64,000 nt of DNA from Nitrospirota bacterium (GCA_016235245.1 JACRLO010000034.1:48885-112884), one strand, 5' to 3'. Positions 8,878-19,370 are shown, counted from the first letter of the stretch. A program made the numbers and translations. The notes: generated by a model not told the origin, from the letters alone.

Positions 8878-10653
8878 TCAGGTTGTGAACGTGATGAGGA
8901 CCTCATCACTTTCTACGGCTTTGCCGATCGTTACCGCCACATTTTCCACGACTCCGTCGCAGGGGGAGGAAACACCACTTTCCATTTTCATGGATTCGAT
9001 GACCACAAGGTCCTGGCCGCGCCTTCGCCGATAGAATTCAAAAACCGGTGCAACGACTGCGAATTCCGTCCCGTTTACCCTGACACTCCAATCCGTGGAT
9101 GAGACCTGTCCCTGCAGTTCAACGTCAAAGATGTTCTTATTGCCCTTGACAACATAACGATGCAACTGGGCCGGCTTGTGAGACAGACCGACCTTTGCAG
9201 CCATCGGTTTTAACGATTCACGGACCAGATTTTTTCGGTTATGATACACAACGGTAGTGGCAAGCACCATGGCCTCAAGCTGCTCCATTGGCGGGTCGAT
9301 TTTGGACTCGCCTTCCTCATAAAATTCATCAATAAACCCGGTCGAAAGCTCGCCTTTGATAAAGGCCGGGTGGTTGAGAATAGAATTCGCAAAATTCAGA
9401 TTGGTGGTCACGCCCTCAACATGATATCGATTCAGGGCATTGATCAGGGTGGTCCTGGCTTCTTCGCGAGTCTCCCCCCAACTGATAACTTTGGAGACCA
9501 GTGAGTCGTAATACACGCTTATAAAGCTCCCGGCCTCAACACCGCTGTCAAGTCTGATATTTCTGCCCCTGGGATTTGAATACCTGGTGAGCAGTCCTGT
9601 AGACGGCAGGAAATTTCGGCTGGAATCTTCAGCACAGATCCTGGCCTCTATGGACCAGCCTTTTATGGCGACATCCTCCTGAGAGATCGGCAGCGGTTCG
9701 CCTGCCGCGACCCTGAGCTGCAGTTCGACCAGGTCAAGGGAGGTAACCATCTCGGTAACAGGATGCTCCACCTGAAGTCTTGTGTTCATTTCCATGAAGA
9801 AGAAGTTCCTATGATTATCCATGATAAATTCCACTGTCCCGGCATTCGAATATCCTGCCTCGCGGGCCAGGGCACAAGCCATATCGCCCATACGGGACCT
9901 CAGTGCCGCATCAACCGCCAGGGAGGGCGCCTCTTCGATCACCTTCTGGTAGCGCCGCTGGATTGAGCATTCCCGTTCTCCCAAAGAGACGACTTTTCCA
10001 TGCTGGTCAGCAATGATCTGGATCTCTATATGGCGGGGGTTGATGATAAATCGCTCCAGAAAAATCCTGTTGTCGCCAAATGCCTTGCGGGTCTCCTCCT
10101 GTGCCGACTGAAGGGCAGCCTCAAGTTCAGAAGGAGTGGCAACCATGCGCATGCCCCGGCCTCCTCCTCCGGCAGCCGGCTTAAGCAGCACGGGATAGCC
10201 TATTTCAGCAGCAAGCGCCTTAATTTCTTCAAGGTCAACAATAGGCAGGTTGTGACCGAGCACCACGGGTACCCCTGCTTTCATCGCGATATTCTTGGCT
10301 GAAATCTTATCTCCAAGCGCAGCGATCACCTCTGGTGAAGGCCCGATAAATTTCAAGCCGGCCTTGACCACGGCTGCAGCAAATACTGAATTCTCCGAAA
10401 GAAAACCATATCCCGGATGGACAGCCTCGCAACCCTGCTCAACCGCAGCCCGGATAATTTTTTCATGCACAAGATATGAGGAAGGAGACGGAGACGGCCC
10501 GATATGAACAGCCTCGTCAGCCTCCCGAACATGGAGTGAACGCGCATCAATATCCGAATACACGGCAACAGTCTTTACATTCAGTTTTCTGCAGGTCCGG
10601 ATGATACGGATCGCAATCTCACCGCGGTTGGCTATAAGGATTTTTTTAAACAT
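8878..10653 (-). CDS. pccA: Acyl-CoA carboxylase biotin carboxylase with fused biotin carrier domain
   Basis: A 591-residue subunit that carboxylates biotin with ATP and bicarbonate and also carries the biotin. Residues 1 to about 450 are biotin carboxylase (ILIANRGEIAIRIIRTCRKL; Gly-rich AAGGGGRGMR in the ATP grasp; MNTRLQVEHPVTE). The C-terminal 70 residues are a biotinyl domain with VIESMKMESGV, the Lys being the biotin site. Domain order matches the alpha subunits of propionyl-CoA carboxylase. Its place as last gene of the methylmalonyl-CoA operon, after the carboxyltransferase gene, supports propionyl-CoA as substrate; acetyl-CoA or pyruvate carboxylase roles are less likely. Confidence 0.88.
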   Translation of the reverse strand: MFKKILIANRGEIAIRIIRTCRKLNVKTVAVYSDIDARSLHVREADEAVHIGPSPSPSSYLVHEKIIRAAVEQGCEAVHPGYGFLSENSVFAAAVVKAGLKFIGPSPEVIAALGDKISAKNIAMKAGVPVVLGHNLPIVDLEEIKALAAEIGYPVLLKPAAGGGGRGMRMVATPSELEAALQSAQEETRKAFGDNRIFLERFIINPRHIEIQIIADQHGKVVSLGERECSIQRRYQKVIEEAPSLAVDAALRSRMGDMACALAREAGYSNAGTVEFIMDNHRNFFFMEMNTRLQVEHPVTEMVTSLDLVELQLRVAAGEPLPISQEDVAIKGWSIEARICAEDSSRNFLPSTGLLTRYSNPRGRNIRLDSGVEAGSFISVYYDSLVSKVISWGETREEARTTLINALNRYHVEGVTTNLNFANSILNHPAFIKGELSTGFIDEFYEEGESKIDPPMEQLEAMVLATTVVYHNRKNLVRESLKPMAAKVGLSHKPAQLHRYVVKGNKNIFDVELQGQVSSTDWSVRVNGTEFAVVAPVFEFYRRRRGQDLVVIESMKMESGVSSPCDGVVENVAVTIGKAVESDEVLITFTT

Positions 10654-10709
10654 GGTGACCCCTTAACGTTATAGCATTATTCTCTTCAGCTCGCATCGCA
10701 ACTGTCAGC

Positions 10710-12269
10710 TCACAAGGGGATATTGCCATGTTTCCTCTGTGGCCGGACTGTCCTCTTGTTTTCCAGAAACTGAAGGCTGCGGATCAGCCGGTGCCTTGTA
10801 TCACGAGGACTGATGACGTCGTCGATAAACCCTCTTTTGGCTGCCATGAAGGGATTGGCATACGTTATCCGGTATTCTTCTGTTTTCCGGGCGAGCATCT
10901 CATCAGGGTCAGCAGCCTCTTCAATCTCCTTGCGGTAAATGATCTGTGCAGCACCTTTGGGGCCAAGGACAGCGATTTCCGCTGCAGGCCAGGCAAAATT
11001 CAGGTCGCAGCCAATATGCTTGGAATTCATGACCACGTATGCGCCGCCATATGCTTTCCGAATAATAACCGTTATTCGCGGCACCGTAGCTTCTGAAAAG
11101 GCATAGAGCAATTTTGCCCCGTGCCGGATGATACCGCCGTACTCCTGTTCCGGTCCGGGCATGAAGCCCGGTACATCCTCAAGGCAGACAAGCGGGATAT
11201 TGAAGGCATCGCAGAAACGGACAAATCGGGCGGCTTTTTCCGAGGCCTGCACATCGAGGACACCGGCAAGCACTGCAGGCTGGTTGGCAATGAGGCCGAT
11301 GGTCTGACCGCCAAGACGGCCGAAACCCACGATGATATTCCTGGCAAAATGGGGATGGATCTCAAGAAATTCGGCTCCGTCTAAAATACTGGTGATGAGA
11401 ATCTTCATGTCATAGGTCTGGTTCGGGTTGGCCGGGACCAGATAATCAAGGGCCGGGTCAATGCGTTCAGCCGGATCCCTCAGATCGAGAATCGGCGACT
11501 GCTGACGATTGTTTGAAGGCAGATAATTGATCAGCCGCCTCACCTCCCGCAGGCAGAGAATATCATTGGGAAACGCGAAATGGGCCACACCGCTTTTTTT
11601 GCTGTGCACCATGGCCCCGCCTAATTCTTCTGCGGTAATGTCCTGGTGGGTAACGGTCTTGACCACATTGGGGCCTGTCACAAACATGTATGAAGTATTT
11701 TCGACCATGAAGGTAAAATCCGTAATTGCCGGGCTATAGACCGCACCTCCGGCGCAGGGACCCATGATGCACGATATCTGAGGAACCACCCCGCTTGCCT
11801 GGACATTGCGGTGGAAAATTTCTCCATACGCTGCCAGCGATTCAACCCCTTCCTGGATACGCGCGCCTCCGGAATCGTTCAGGCCGATGATTGGCGCTCC
11901 TACCCGTACTGCATGGTCCATAACTTTACAGATCTTCTGGGCATGGGCCTCGCCAAGCGCCCCTCCCATGATGGTGAAATCCTGGCTGAATATGAAGACC
12001 TCGCGGCCGTCAATAGTGCCATGGCCGGTTATTACCCCATCTCCGGGGAACTCACCGATCCCGGCATTCTGCCCCCCTCTTCCGGTCATCAGCAGATCGA
12101 ATTCTTCAAATGAACCCTCATCAAGGAGCAGGTCGATACGCTCTCGCGCGGTGAGCTTTCCCTTGCGGTGCTGGGCCTCAATCCTTTTAGCCCCTCCGCC
12201 TAAAAAGGCCTCCTCTTTCATGGTTTCAAGTTTTCTCAGATTATCCTGGCCTGGCTGCTGCACAATCAC
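10710..12269 (-). CDS. pccB: Propionyl-CoA carboxylase / methylmalonyl-CoA decarboxylase carboxyltransferase subunit
   Basis: A 519-residue carboxyltransferase with the paired crotonase-like halves of acyl-CoA carboxylase beta chains. Diagnostic segments are [20 protein letters not shown], the oxyanion loop [14 protein letters not shown] in the first half, and [17 protein letters not shown] in the second. It moves CO2 between carboxybiotin and propionyl-CoA. From sequence alone PccB and MmdA cannot be separated. No membrane beta subunit of a sodium-pumping decarboxylase is nearby, and a biotin carboxylase is, which favours an ATP-dependent carboxylase. It lies 18 bases after the epimerase gene. 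Confidence 0.9.
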   Translation of the reverse strand: MIVQQPGQDNLRKLETMKEEAFLGGGAKRIEAQHRKGKLTARERIDLLLDEGSFEEFDLLMTGRGGQNAGIGEFPGDGVITGHGTIDGREVFIFSQDFTIMGGALGEAHAQKICKVMDHAVRVGAPIIGLNDSGGARIQEGVESLAAYGEIFHRNVQASGVVPQISCIMGPCAGGAVYSPAITDFTFMVENTSYMFVTGPNVVKTVTHQDITAEELGGAMVHSKKSGVAHFAFPNDILCLREVRRLINYLPSNNRQQSPILDLRDPAERIDPALDYLVPANPNQTYDMKILITSILDGAEFLEIHPHFARNIIVGFGRLGGQTIGLIANQPAVLAGVLDVQASEKAARFVRFCDAFNIPLVCLEDVPGFMPGPEQEYGGIIRHGAKLLYAFSEATVPRITVIIRKAYGGAYVVMNSKHIGCDLNFAWPAAEIAVLGPKGAAQIIYRKEIEEAADPDEMLARKTEEYRITYANPFMAAKRGFIDDVISPRDTRHRLIRSLQFLENKRTVRPQRKHGNIPL

Positions 12270-12287
12270 ACCCCCTCAGAAAAGGTC

Positions 12288-12683
12288 TTATTCACAGAAC
12301 TCGGTGAGCACGCAGAACGTGCTCTTCGGATGTAAAAACGCCACCTGTTTGCCGCCGGCACCCTTTATCGGAGTCTCATTGATCAATTTGCATCCATGCT
12401 CCCGGGCGATTGCCAACTGGCTGTCAATATCATTGGTCATATACGCAATATGATGGAAGCCTTCTCCCTTTGTTTCGAGAAATCCGGCGATGGGGCTGTC
12501 ATCGGCGGTGGGTTCCAGCAGCTCGATATGGATATCTCCCACCGTAAAAAAAGCGGTCCTCACCTTTTGCGAGGCCACAACCTCTTCCTTTTCACAGACA
12601 AGCCCCAGCACCTCTTCATAGAATTTCCGTGCCAGATCAATAGACCTGACCGCAATCCCAATATGATCAATTTTCTCTATCAT
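12288..12683 (-). CDS. mce: Methylmalonyl-CoA epimerase
   Basis: A 131-residue vicinal-oxygen-chelate (glyoxalase-fold) protein that interconverts (S)- and (R)-methylmalonyl-CoA. It opens with KIDHIGIAVRSIDLARKFYE, carries the metal ligands in DHIGIAV, GEGFHHIAY and the Glu of VLTEF near the C-terminus, and has the GKQVAFLHPKST segment typical of epimerases. Length is normal. It sits between the carboxyltransferase and the mutase genes, exactly where the pathway needs it: the carboxylase makes the S form and the mutase uses the R form. Confidence 0.95.
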   Translation of the reverse strand: MIEKIDHIGIAVRSIDLARKFYEEVLGLVCEKEEVVASQKVRTAFFTVGDIHIELLEPTADDSPIAGFLETKGEGFHHIAYMTNDIDSQLAIAREHGCKLINETPIKGAGGKQVAFLHPKSTFCVLTEFCE

Positions 12684-12747
12684 GGAAGCAATAACTCCAA
12701 AGTGGGTGTGTTTTTTATTATACCTGCGTTCTCAGTCCGGAATCGAA

Positions 12748-14388
12748 TCATCCTCTGTACTCACCGAACACCTCCCGCAGAACGTGGCAGATTTCGCCCA
12801 GCGTAGCATATGTTTTGACCGCAGCAAGTATCGCGGGCATCAGGTTCGATGAACCCCGGGCGCATACGGACAGATTCGCAAGCGCTTCCTCAACTTTATT
12901 ATTATCACGCCTCTGACGCAGTTCCTTGAGGCCCTGTACCTGGGCATTTTCTACTTCAGGATCAACACGCAGCAGCGGGGGTTTTGTTTTTTCATCAATT
13001 TTAAAGTCGTTTACCCCGACAATTATGCGCTGCCCTTTTTCGATCTCCTGCTGGTATTCATAGGCGCTGTTTTCGATCTGGCGCTGGATAAAACCATCTT
13101 CGATTGCTGCTACAACACCGCCAGCCTTGTCGATCTTTGCAATAAGTTCGGAGGCCTGCGACTCGATGCGGTCGGTAAGTTCCTCAATAAAATAAGACCC
13201 GGCCAGAGGATCAACTGAATTGGCAACACCTGATTCATGGGCTATCACCTGCTGTGTGCGAAGGGCCGTGCGTACGGAATCTTCTGTGGGCAGAGACAGT
13301 GCCTCATCCCGGGAATTGGTATGCAGCGACTGTGTGCCGCCAAGGACTGCGGACAAAGCCTGGAGCGCAACTCTTACAATGTTATTGTCTATCTGCTGGG
13401 CAGTAAGCGTGTACCCTGCCGTCTGTGTATGGAAGCGCAGCATCCGGCTTGCCGGTTTCACGGCCTTGAAACGCTCTTTCATGATCCGTGCCCATAGTCT
13501 TCTGGCAGCCCGGAATTTGGAAACCTCTTCCAGAAGATCGGAAGAGGCATTGAAGAAGAACGAAAGCCTTGGCGCAAAATTATCGAGTTCAAGCCCGGCA
13601 TCCAGTGCGGCCTGCACATAGGTGATGCCGTTGGCCAGGGTGAAGGCCACTTCCTGGACCGCAGTGGATCCGGCCTCACGGATGTGATAACCGGAGATCG
13701 AAATAGTATTAAATTCCGGGGTATGTTCTGTGCACCATTTGAAGGTATCGGTGATCAGCCGCAGACTCGGCGTGGGCGGAAAGATATAGGTGCCGCGGGC
13801 CACGTATTCCTTGAGGATATCGTTCTGGATCGTTCCTTTGATTTTGCTGATCGCCACCCCCTGCTTTTCAGCAACAGCCGCATACATGGCAAGGAGTATG
13901 GCAGCAGGTGCGTTGATGGTCATGGAGGTAGAAACCTTGTCCAAAGGAATCCGGTCAAAAAGGAGTTCCATGTCAGCCAATGAATCAATCGCCACTCCGA
14001 CTTTCCCCACTTCTCCGGCAGCCATCGGGTCATCAGAGTCGTAGCCGATCTGGGTCGGCAGATCAAAGGCTATGGAAAGACCGGTTGTTCCCTGATCGAG
14101 TAAATACCGGTATCTCTTGTTAGATTCCGATGCGGTTGAGAAACCGGCATACTGGCGCATGGTCCAGAACCGTCCCCGGTACATGGTGGGCTGCACTCCC
14201 CGGGTATAAGGATAACGTCCGGGAAAGCCGATATCCTCTACATAGTGATCGTCGATCTGATCCGGCACGGCAAGCCGGGGAATTTCTTCGCCGCCGTGAT
14301 TGGTGAACTTCTCCTTCCTCTCCGGATAACGGTTGAGGTTTTTGACCAGCTCTTTTTCCCAGTCTATCTGTTCAGGATGTTTTTCCAT
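12748..14388 (-). CDS. mcmA1: Methylmalonyl-CoA mutase, large (catalytic) subunit
   Basis: A 546-residue chain holding only the substrate-binding TIM barrel of methylmalonyl-CoA mutase. The B12-binding domain is encoded separately two genes upstream, an arrangement known from archaea and several anaerobes. Recognisable parts are [40 protein letters not shown] and the active-site [13 protein letters not shown] and [10 protein letters not shown] segments. ATG at 14388 is preferred to an in-frame TTG 15 bases earlier because GAGGA lies eight bases ahead of it. It catalyses the radical rearrangement of (R)-methylmalonyl-CoA to succinyl-CoA. Confidence 0.95.
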   Translation of the reverse strand: MEKHPEQIDWEKELVKNLNRYPERKEKFTNHGGEEIPRLAVPDQIDDHYVEDIGFPGRYPYTRGVQPTMYRGRFWTMRQYAGFSTASESNKRYRYLLDQGTTGLSIAFDLPTQIGYDSDDPMAAGEVGKVGVAIDSLADMELLFDRIPLDKVSTSMTINAPAAILLAMYAAVAEKQGVAISKIKGTIQNDILKEYVARGTYIFPPTPSLRLITDTFKWCTEHTPEFNTISISGYHIREAGSTAVQEVAFTLANGITYVQAALDAGLELDNFAPRLSFFFNASSDLLEEVSKFRAARRLWARIMKERFKAVKPASRMLRFHTQTAGYTLTAQQIDNNIVRVALQALSAVLGGTQSLHTNSRDEALSLPTEDSVRTALRTQQVIAHESGVANSVDPLAGSYFIEELTDRIESQASELIAKIDKAGGVVAAIEDGFIQRQIENSAYEYQQEIEKGQRIIVGVNDFKIDEKTKPPLLRVDPEVENAQVQGLKELRQRRDNNKVEEALANLSVCARGSSNLMPAILAAVKTYATLGEICHVLREVFGEYRG

Positions 14389-14403
14389 GATAATTATCCT
14401 CAA

Positions 14404-15321
14404 TCATTTCTGTGCAAGCAGTTTTGCAGCCTGCAGGCGCGGAGCGCCTTTCCGGTCATGCTCCCATGTTTTGATCTTCTCGATTATCGAAGGCTTAATC
14501 ATCTCAAGGGCCCAGTCCAATACTTCAAGGTCATACGCCTTTTCCCTGCGTGCCCTGCGTTCACCGCTTTCCCTGTGTGAAGCATCAACGGTTTCGATTG
14601 CCGCAAGCAGATCGTCAATCCCCTTCCCTTCCAGGGCAACGGTCATGCAGACCTTTGTACTGCATTTGTCTTTCCTGATGCCCTCACGGGCAATAGATTC
14701 CATATCCATGGCAAGTGTCTCCGCACCGGCACAGTCCGCTTTATTGACGATCAGGATGTCAGCCACCTCCAGAAGACCTGCCTTCATGGCCTGAATGTCG
14801 TCGCCAAGGCCTGGAGCAAGTACCAGGGTCGTGATGTCTGCAAGCCTGATGATATCCATTTCCGATTGCCCTACTCCTACGGTTTCAATAATAATTACAG
14901 AGCACCCGCTGCCTGCAAGTATCCTCACTGCGGCCCCTGCAGCAGCACACAACCCTCCCAGTCTTCCCCTCGTAGCCATGGAACGGACAACCACATCCTT
15001 ATCAAGGGAATGCCCCATCATCCGTATCCGGTCACCGAGGATGGCACCGCCCGAAATGGGCGAAGAAGGGTCTACTGCAATGACCCCCACTCTCCTGCCC
15101 AGGGAACGGTACTTTGATATAATCCGGTCGGTCAGAGTTGATTTCCCTGCACCCGGAGGACCGGTTATACCTAAAACCATTGCCTGATCGACAAGCGAAT
15201 CATCAAGAGATGAGAGTATTTCATCTGCCAGGGGATCGTTTTCTTCAACAAGGGAAATGGCCCTGGCGATTCCCCTTGGGTCACGGTCTTTTAATCCCCT
15301 AAGTATCTGCTCACTCATCAT
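14404..15321 (-). CDS. meaB: MeaB/ArgK-type GTPase chaperone of methylmalonyl-CoA mutase
   Basis: A 305-residue G3E P-loop GTPase that loads, protects and repairs the cobalamin cofactor of methylmalonyl-CoA mutase. Walker A is GPPGAGKST near residue 55; other conserved segments are AVDPSSPISGGAILGDRIRM, ETVGVGQSEMDI (switch II region) and the NKAD base-specificity motif. Older annotations call it ArgK or arginine transport kinase, which is a misnomer. It lies between the two mutase subunit genes. The annotated start is the first of two adjacent ATG codons. Confidence 0.94.
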   Translation of the reverse strand: MMSEQILRGLKDRDPRGIARAISLVEENDPLADEILSSLDDSLVDQAMVLGITGPPGAGKSTLTDRIISKYRSLGRRVGVIAVDPSSPISGGAILGDRIRMMGHSLDKDVVVRSMATRGRLGGLCAAAGAAVRILAGSGCSVIIIETVGVGQSEMDIIRLADITTLVLAPGLGDDIQAMKAGLLEVADILIVNKADCAGAETLAMDMESIAREGIRKDKCSTKVCMTVALEGKGIDDLLAAIETVDASHRESGERRARREKAYDLEVLDWALEMIKPSIIEKIKTWEHDRKGAPRLQAAKLLAQK

Positions 15322-15349
15322 CAGTGAAATTTCTCCGGTATTCTTTTAC

Positions 15350-15772
15350 TCAGGTTCTTCGAGCTTCCTGTTCTTCACAGGCATTGCGAAAAGCAGCAAT
15401 GATCCGGTCCACTGGGGTCCCAGGGGTGTACACCGCGCTAATCCCGGCATCTTTGAGCAGCCCGATATCTTCATCAGGGATAATACCACCGCCCAGTACC
15501 GGAATATCTCCGGCACCGGCATTCTTCAGAGCCTTAACCACTGCAGGGAAAAGGCTCAGATGCGCCCCGGAAAGCAATGACAGGCCCACGGCCGATACAT
15601 CTTCCTGAACTGCTGCAGCAGCAATTTCTTCTGGCGTTCTCCGGATTCCGGTATAGACCACCTCAAAACCGGCATCGCGAAGGGCACGGGCAAGGAATTT
15701 AGCACCCCTGTCATGGCCGTCCAGACCAGGTTTTCCGATCAATACTCGATATATTTTCTTTTGTTCAGACAT
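15350..15772 (-). CDS. mcmA2: Methylmalonyl-CoA mutase, small (cobalamin-binding) subunit
   Basis: A 140-residue stand-alone cobalamin-binding domain. It carries the base-off/His-on signature GKPGLDGHDRGAKFLARAL (DxHxxG), followed by VVYTGIRRTPEEI, SAVGLSLLSGAHL and the GGGIIPDED loop of the Rossmann-like fold. Together with the large subunit it makes the complete mutase. Separate B12 subunits also occur in ethylmalonyl- and isobutyryl-CoA mutases, but the epimerase, MeaB, carboxylase and SucCD around it identify the methylmalonyl enzyme. Confidence 0.94.
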   Translation of the reverse strand: MSEQKKIYRVLIGKPGLDGHDRGAKFLARALRDAGFEVVYTGIRRTPEEIAAAAVQEDVSAVGLSLLSGAHLSLFPAVVKALKNAGAGDIPVLGGGIIPDEDIGLLKDAGISAVYTPGTPVDRIIAAFRNACEEQEARRT

Positions 15773-15807
15773 GTATTACCCCGCATAGAGAATCTTTATC
15801 TGGAAAA

Positions 15808-16677
15808 TCAAAAAACGCCGGCGCAGAAATCACCGAACCTGCCGAGATTTTCGCATACATGAATTCCTGCCTCCTTCATGACTGCAATCTTTGACTGGGC
15901 TGTGCCACTCGTGCCGTTGACGATAGCCCCTGCATGCCCCATGCGTCTGCCCGGAGGGGCGCTTAATCCCGCAATAAACCCGACTACAGGTTTACTCACT
16001 TTTTCAATGATATAGGCCGCAGCCTCTTCCTCTGCAGTGCCGCCGATTTCGCCCACAAGGACAATACCCTTTGTCTCCAGATCTTCTTCAAAGGCCTTGA
16101 GGCAATCGATAAAGTTTATTCCGTTTACCGGGTCACCTCCGATGCCGAGGCAGGTTGTCTGCCCAATCCCCTTTGTTGTCAGTTGATGCACAACCTCATA
16201 GGTCAGGGTGCCGGAGCGCGACACAACGCCGATCGGTCCGCCGGGCTTATGGATGAAGCCGGGCATAATACCGATTTTGCACTGGCCAGGTGTTATGATC
16301 CCAGGGCAGTTCGGCCCGATAAGCCTGACTTTTTTCCCGTTCAGATAATTTTTGATACGCATCATGTCGAGCACCGGAATGCCTTCGGTGATGGCAACGA
16401 TGAGATCAACTCCACCGTCAATTGCTTCCATAATTGCCTTAGCGGCAAAGGCCGGAGGTACAAAAATCATGCTGCAGTTCGCCCCGGTTTCCTGTACAGC
16501 TTCCTTCACGGAATTATATACAGGCACATTGTCCATGATCTGTCCGCCCTTTCCGGGGGTAACGCCGGCCACGACCGTTGTCCCATATTCAATGCACTGC
16601 CGGGTATGGAATTGGCCCTCTTTCCCGGTAATCCCCTGGACAAGCAGTTTTGTTTCTTTATCTGCAAATATTGCCAT
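15808..16677 (-). CDS. sucD: Succinyl-CoA synthetase alpha subunit
   Basis: A 289-residue alpha subunit. The N-terminal CoA-binding domain begins [20 protein letters not shown]; the ligase domain carries the phosphohistidine site [13 protein letters not shown] near residue 240. It interconverts succinyl-CoA and succinate with substrate-level phosphorylation. It lies 32 bases after sucC and heads toward the mutase genes, so succinyl-CoA formed by the mutase can be cashed in as a nucleoside triphosphate, or succinate can be activated for the reverse direction. Confidence 0.97.
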   Translation of the reverse strand: MAIFADKETKLLVQGITGKEGQFHTRQCIEYGTTVVAGVTPGKGGQIMDNVPVYNSVKEAVQETGANCSMIFVPPAFAAKAIMEAIDGGVDLIVAITEGIPVLDMMRIKNYLNGKKVRLIGPNCPGIITPGQCKIGIMPGFIHKPGGPIGVVSRSGTLTYEVVHQLTTKGIGQTTCLGIGGDPVNGINFIDCLKAFEEDLETKGIVLVGEIGGTAEEEAAAYIIEKVSKPVVGFIAGLSAPPGRRMGHAGAIVNGTSGTAQSKIAVMKEAGIHVCENLGRFGDFCAGVF

Positions 16678-16709
16678 GATCTCCTATCCCGCTTTTCTTA
16701 AGTCTCTCT

Positions 16710-17873
16710 TCATGTTCCGACGATCTCCGCAATCTTTCCTGCTGCAGCGTTCAGGTCCTCTGCGGTAATAAGATTCAGGCCTGAGGCTGCAAGAATTTCT
16801 CTGCCCTTCTCTACATTCGTCCCTTGCATCCGGATCACAACCGGCACCGTGATTCCGGTCTTTTTGGCTGCCTGGACAACCCCTTCAGCCAGGACATCGC
16901 ACCGGAGAATCCCGCCGAAAATATTGATCAGAATTACTTTGACATTACGGTCGCTCAAAATGATACGGAAACCGTTTTCGACCATCTCCTCATTTGCTCC
17001 GCCGCCGACATCAAGAAAATTCGCAGGCGATGCACCGGCACTCTTGATCAGATCCATGGTGGCCATTGCAAGCCCGGCACCGTTGACCATATTGCCGACA
17101 TTTCCATCCAGATTGATGTAATTGAGGTTGAATTTCGAGGCCTCAAGTTCGAGAGGGTCTTCTTCTTCAGTGTCCCGGTAGTTCAGGATATTCTTCTGCC
17201 GGAACAGGGCATTATCATCGATATCCATTTTTGCATCCAGTGCGATCAGATTCCCTTGAGTGGTAATCACCAGCGGATTGATCTCAAGCAAAGAACAGTC
17301 GGTTTCGATAAAAAGTCCATACAGATTTTCGATCAGCGAGGAAAACTTATGGGCAAGCGAATCAGGCAGATTAAGACCGGCCGTGATTTCTCTGCAATGG
17401 GCGGGGGCGAGTCCGGTGAGCGGATTAATCAGGACCCTGATTATCTTTTCGGGCTGCGTAGCTGCAACCTCTTCGATATCCATTCCGCCTGCCCGGCTTG
17501 CAATGATCATGATCTTTGCCGTAGACCTGTCCGGGATGATCGAGAGATATAGTTCCTGTTGGATATCAAGCCCCTGCTCCACCAGAAGTTTCCTGACCTT
17601 CTTGCCCTCGGGCCCGGTCTGGGGCGTCACAAGCGGTCTGCCTAATATTGCCTCAGCCGCGCTCTTCACCTCATCAAGACTCCTGGCAAGTTTAACACCG
17701 CCGCCTTTGCCGCGGCCGCCTGCATGAATTTGTGCCTTGACTACAACGGGGAATTTGCCGAGCCTTTCGGCAGAAGCAGAGGCTTCATCAGGGCTTGTGG
17801 CAAGATAGCCCTCAGGAACAGAAATGTGATGCTGACGAAACAGTTCCTTTGCCTGATATTCGTGGATCTTCAT
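16710..17873 (-). CDS. sucC: Succinyl-CoA synthetase beta subunit
   Basis: A 387-residue ATP-grasp subunit, first gene of the methylmalonyl-CoA operon. Visible features: MKIHEYQAKELFRQHHISVP at the start, VVKAQIHAGGRGKGGGVKLA in the ATP-grasp lid, LLEINPLVIT for metal binding, and NIFGGILRCDVLAEGVV in the C-terminal CoA-ligase domain. It pairs with SucD to form the heterodimer. Whether ATP or GTP is preferred cannot be read from sequence. Confidence 0.97.
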   Translation of the reverse strand: MKIHEYQAKELFRQHHISVPEGYLATSPDEASASAERLGKFPVVVKAQIHAGGRGKGGGVKLARSLDEVKSAAEAILGRPLVTPQTGPEGKKVRKLLVEQGLDIQQELYLSIIPDRSTAKIMIIASRAGGMDIEEVAATQPEKIIRVLINPLTGLAPAHCREITAGLNLPDSLAHKFSSLIENLYGLFIETDCSLLEINPLVITTQGNLIALDAKMDIDDNALFRQKNILNYRDTEEEDPLELEASKFNLNYINLDGNVGNMVNGAGLAMATMDLIKSAGASPANFLDVGGGANEEMVENGFRIILSDRNVKVILINIFGGILRCDVLAEGVVQAAKKTGITVPVVIRMQGTNVEKGREILAASGLNLITAEDLNAAAGKIAEIVGT

Positions 17874-18250
17874 GTAACCGCCTCTTCCCTAAAATTCCTA
17901 TACTTTGAAAACTATATTTTTGCTTAATATTAGCAGAGCAAACCCCAAGTCGGCAATACATTTATAAGATGTTTTTATAGTATCTAAATACCATTACTAT
18001 TTGCTGCCCAATTAAATGCAAAAAGTGATTCTCTTTTGTTGAAGAGTTCATCTGTCATTCAACAAGTTTCAGCTGGCGCAACAATGAATATTGCAAGAAG
18101 AAAGGAGCAAAATGATCCTATTCGTTTACTCCTACTTCATCATTTCAGATGCAACGTTATTGGCAGGCAATAGAACGAAACTAGGATATAATATGTTGTA
18201 AGCAGATGATGAAAAGGATATTGCACAGAAATTAATGGGGGATCAATACT
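17874..18250. other. 377-base gap between sucC and the diguanylate cyclase gene
   Basis: A/T-rich divergent intergenic stretch. It contains the candidate sucC promoter and a TATAAT (18187-18192) ahead of the rightward gene, for which no well-spaced -35 was found (TTGGCA lies 21 bases upstream). I see no RNA gene or credible small protein here. Confidence 0.5.
17927..17956 (-). promoter_or_regulatory. Possible promoter of the sucC-pccA operon
   Basis: Read on the minus strand: TTGCCG (17956-17951), 18-base spacer, TAATAT (17932-17927), about 55 bases upstream of the sucC ATG. The -35 match is modest, so this is only a candidate. Confidence 0.4.
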
Positions 18251-19279
18251 ATGGGAAATCTTATGCCCGCAACACCACGGCTTCTTGATCAACTGGCAGA
18301 TCTTACCTCCATAAGGGACCTCGAACTGCTTGAGTTCAGCCTGATGAAGACCTTGCACAGTTTTTTCAGACCCAAGGGAATAAGCATGATAAAGTTGGAC
18401 ATGAAATATCGGCCTCGGATGGAAATAGTCTTTGGAGAAAGCAAGTGCACTATCAGGCTTGAACAGATCTCCTTACCTGAGGCCACAAGGATGGCAATTG
18501 AGCATCTGGTTGCAAGCGAGGCGCGGCAATATATACTCAGGGATGGAGATGATCGCCTGATCATATACAATATTATCGAAACTCGCTCTGCTCGGACATT
18601 TTTGCTTATTACCACAAAGGATGAACTGAGCAAGATGGACTCGCATATGGTCTCCGGTGTGCTGCAGGTTTATCGAAACTTTTGTGATCTTTTGAGATAC
18701 GCCCAGACTGACCTCCTGACCGGTCTTGCCAACAGAAAAACCTTTGATGAATGCATCATGAAGATTTATGAACTCATACCCACTGAAGCCGATGAATTCC
18801 CTGATGACCGGCGGGACAACAAAGCGATGAGTTACTGGCTTGCAATGATTGATATTGACCACTTCAAGGCAGTCAACGACAGGTTCGGGCACCTTTATGG
18901 AGACGAGGTGCTCGTCTTGATGGCGCAGGTGCTCAAGTCTGTATTCAGGGAAGACGACATGCTCTTTCGTTTTGGAGGAGAGGAATTTGTCGTGATACTC
19001 CGCTGTCCTGACAAGGAAGGCTGTAAAATAGCACTGGAGCGGCTGAGAAGGACCGTGGAGGAGCGAGAGTTTCCGCAGGTAGGAACGGTAACGATAAGCA
19101 TCGGGGCAACCAGAATCGATCGAAGCATATTTGCCATGACGCTTATTGACTATGCAGACCAGGCCCTCTATCACAGCAAAAACAGGGGCCGCAACCAAAT
19201 TGCGATGTTTGATGATCTGATTGCATTGGGCCTTGCCTCTGTGAAGGAAATTGAGTCTGGAGATATAACACTTTTCTGA
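18251..19279 (+). CDS. GGDEF-domain diguanylate cyclase with I-site
   Basis: A 342-residue soluble protein. The C-terminal domain (about 160-325) is a GGDEF-type cyclase: TDLLTGLANRKTFDE opens it, the active loop is RFGGEEFVVIL, and REDD lies five residues before GGEEF, the position of the RxxD inhibitory c-di-GMP site. It should therefore make c-di-GMP from GTP under product feedback. The first 160 residues look like a GAF-type or otherwise mixed alpha/beta sensor, but I cannot assign a family or ligand. No membrane helix is present. It stands alone, transcribed away from the sucC operon and convergent with fabD. Confidence 0.92.
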   Translation: MGNLMPATPRLLDQLADLTSIRDLELLEFSLMKTLHSFFRPKGISMIKLDMKYRPRMEIVFGESKCTIRLEQISLPEATRMAIEHLVASEARQYILRDGDDRLIIYNIIETRSARTFLLITTKDELSKMDSHMVSGVLQVYRNFCDLLRYAQTDLLTGLANRKTFDECIMKIYELIPTEADEFPDDRRDNKAMSYWLAMIDIDHFKAVNDRFGHLYGDEVLVLMAQVLKSVFREDDMLFRFGGEEFVVILRCPDKEGCKIALERLRRTVEEREFPQVGTVTISIGATRIDRSIFAMTLIDYADQALYHSKNRGRNQIAMFDDLIALGLASVKEIESGDITLF

Positions 19280-19370
19280 GCAGAAAATATCTCAATAATA
19301 CGTCTGACAAGATAAGGAGCTGAAAGTTACCCCAACAGCCAGTCGAACCAAATATTTCAGACAGAAACAG

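Noticed and set aside
12748..17956. A cobalamin riboswitch controlling the mutase operon
   Set aside because: I looked for a long structured leader upstream of sucC; only about 55 bases separate the candidate promoter from the start, too short for a B12 riboswitch.
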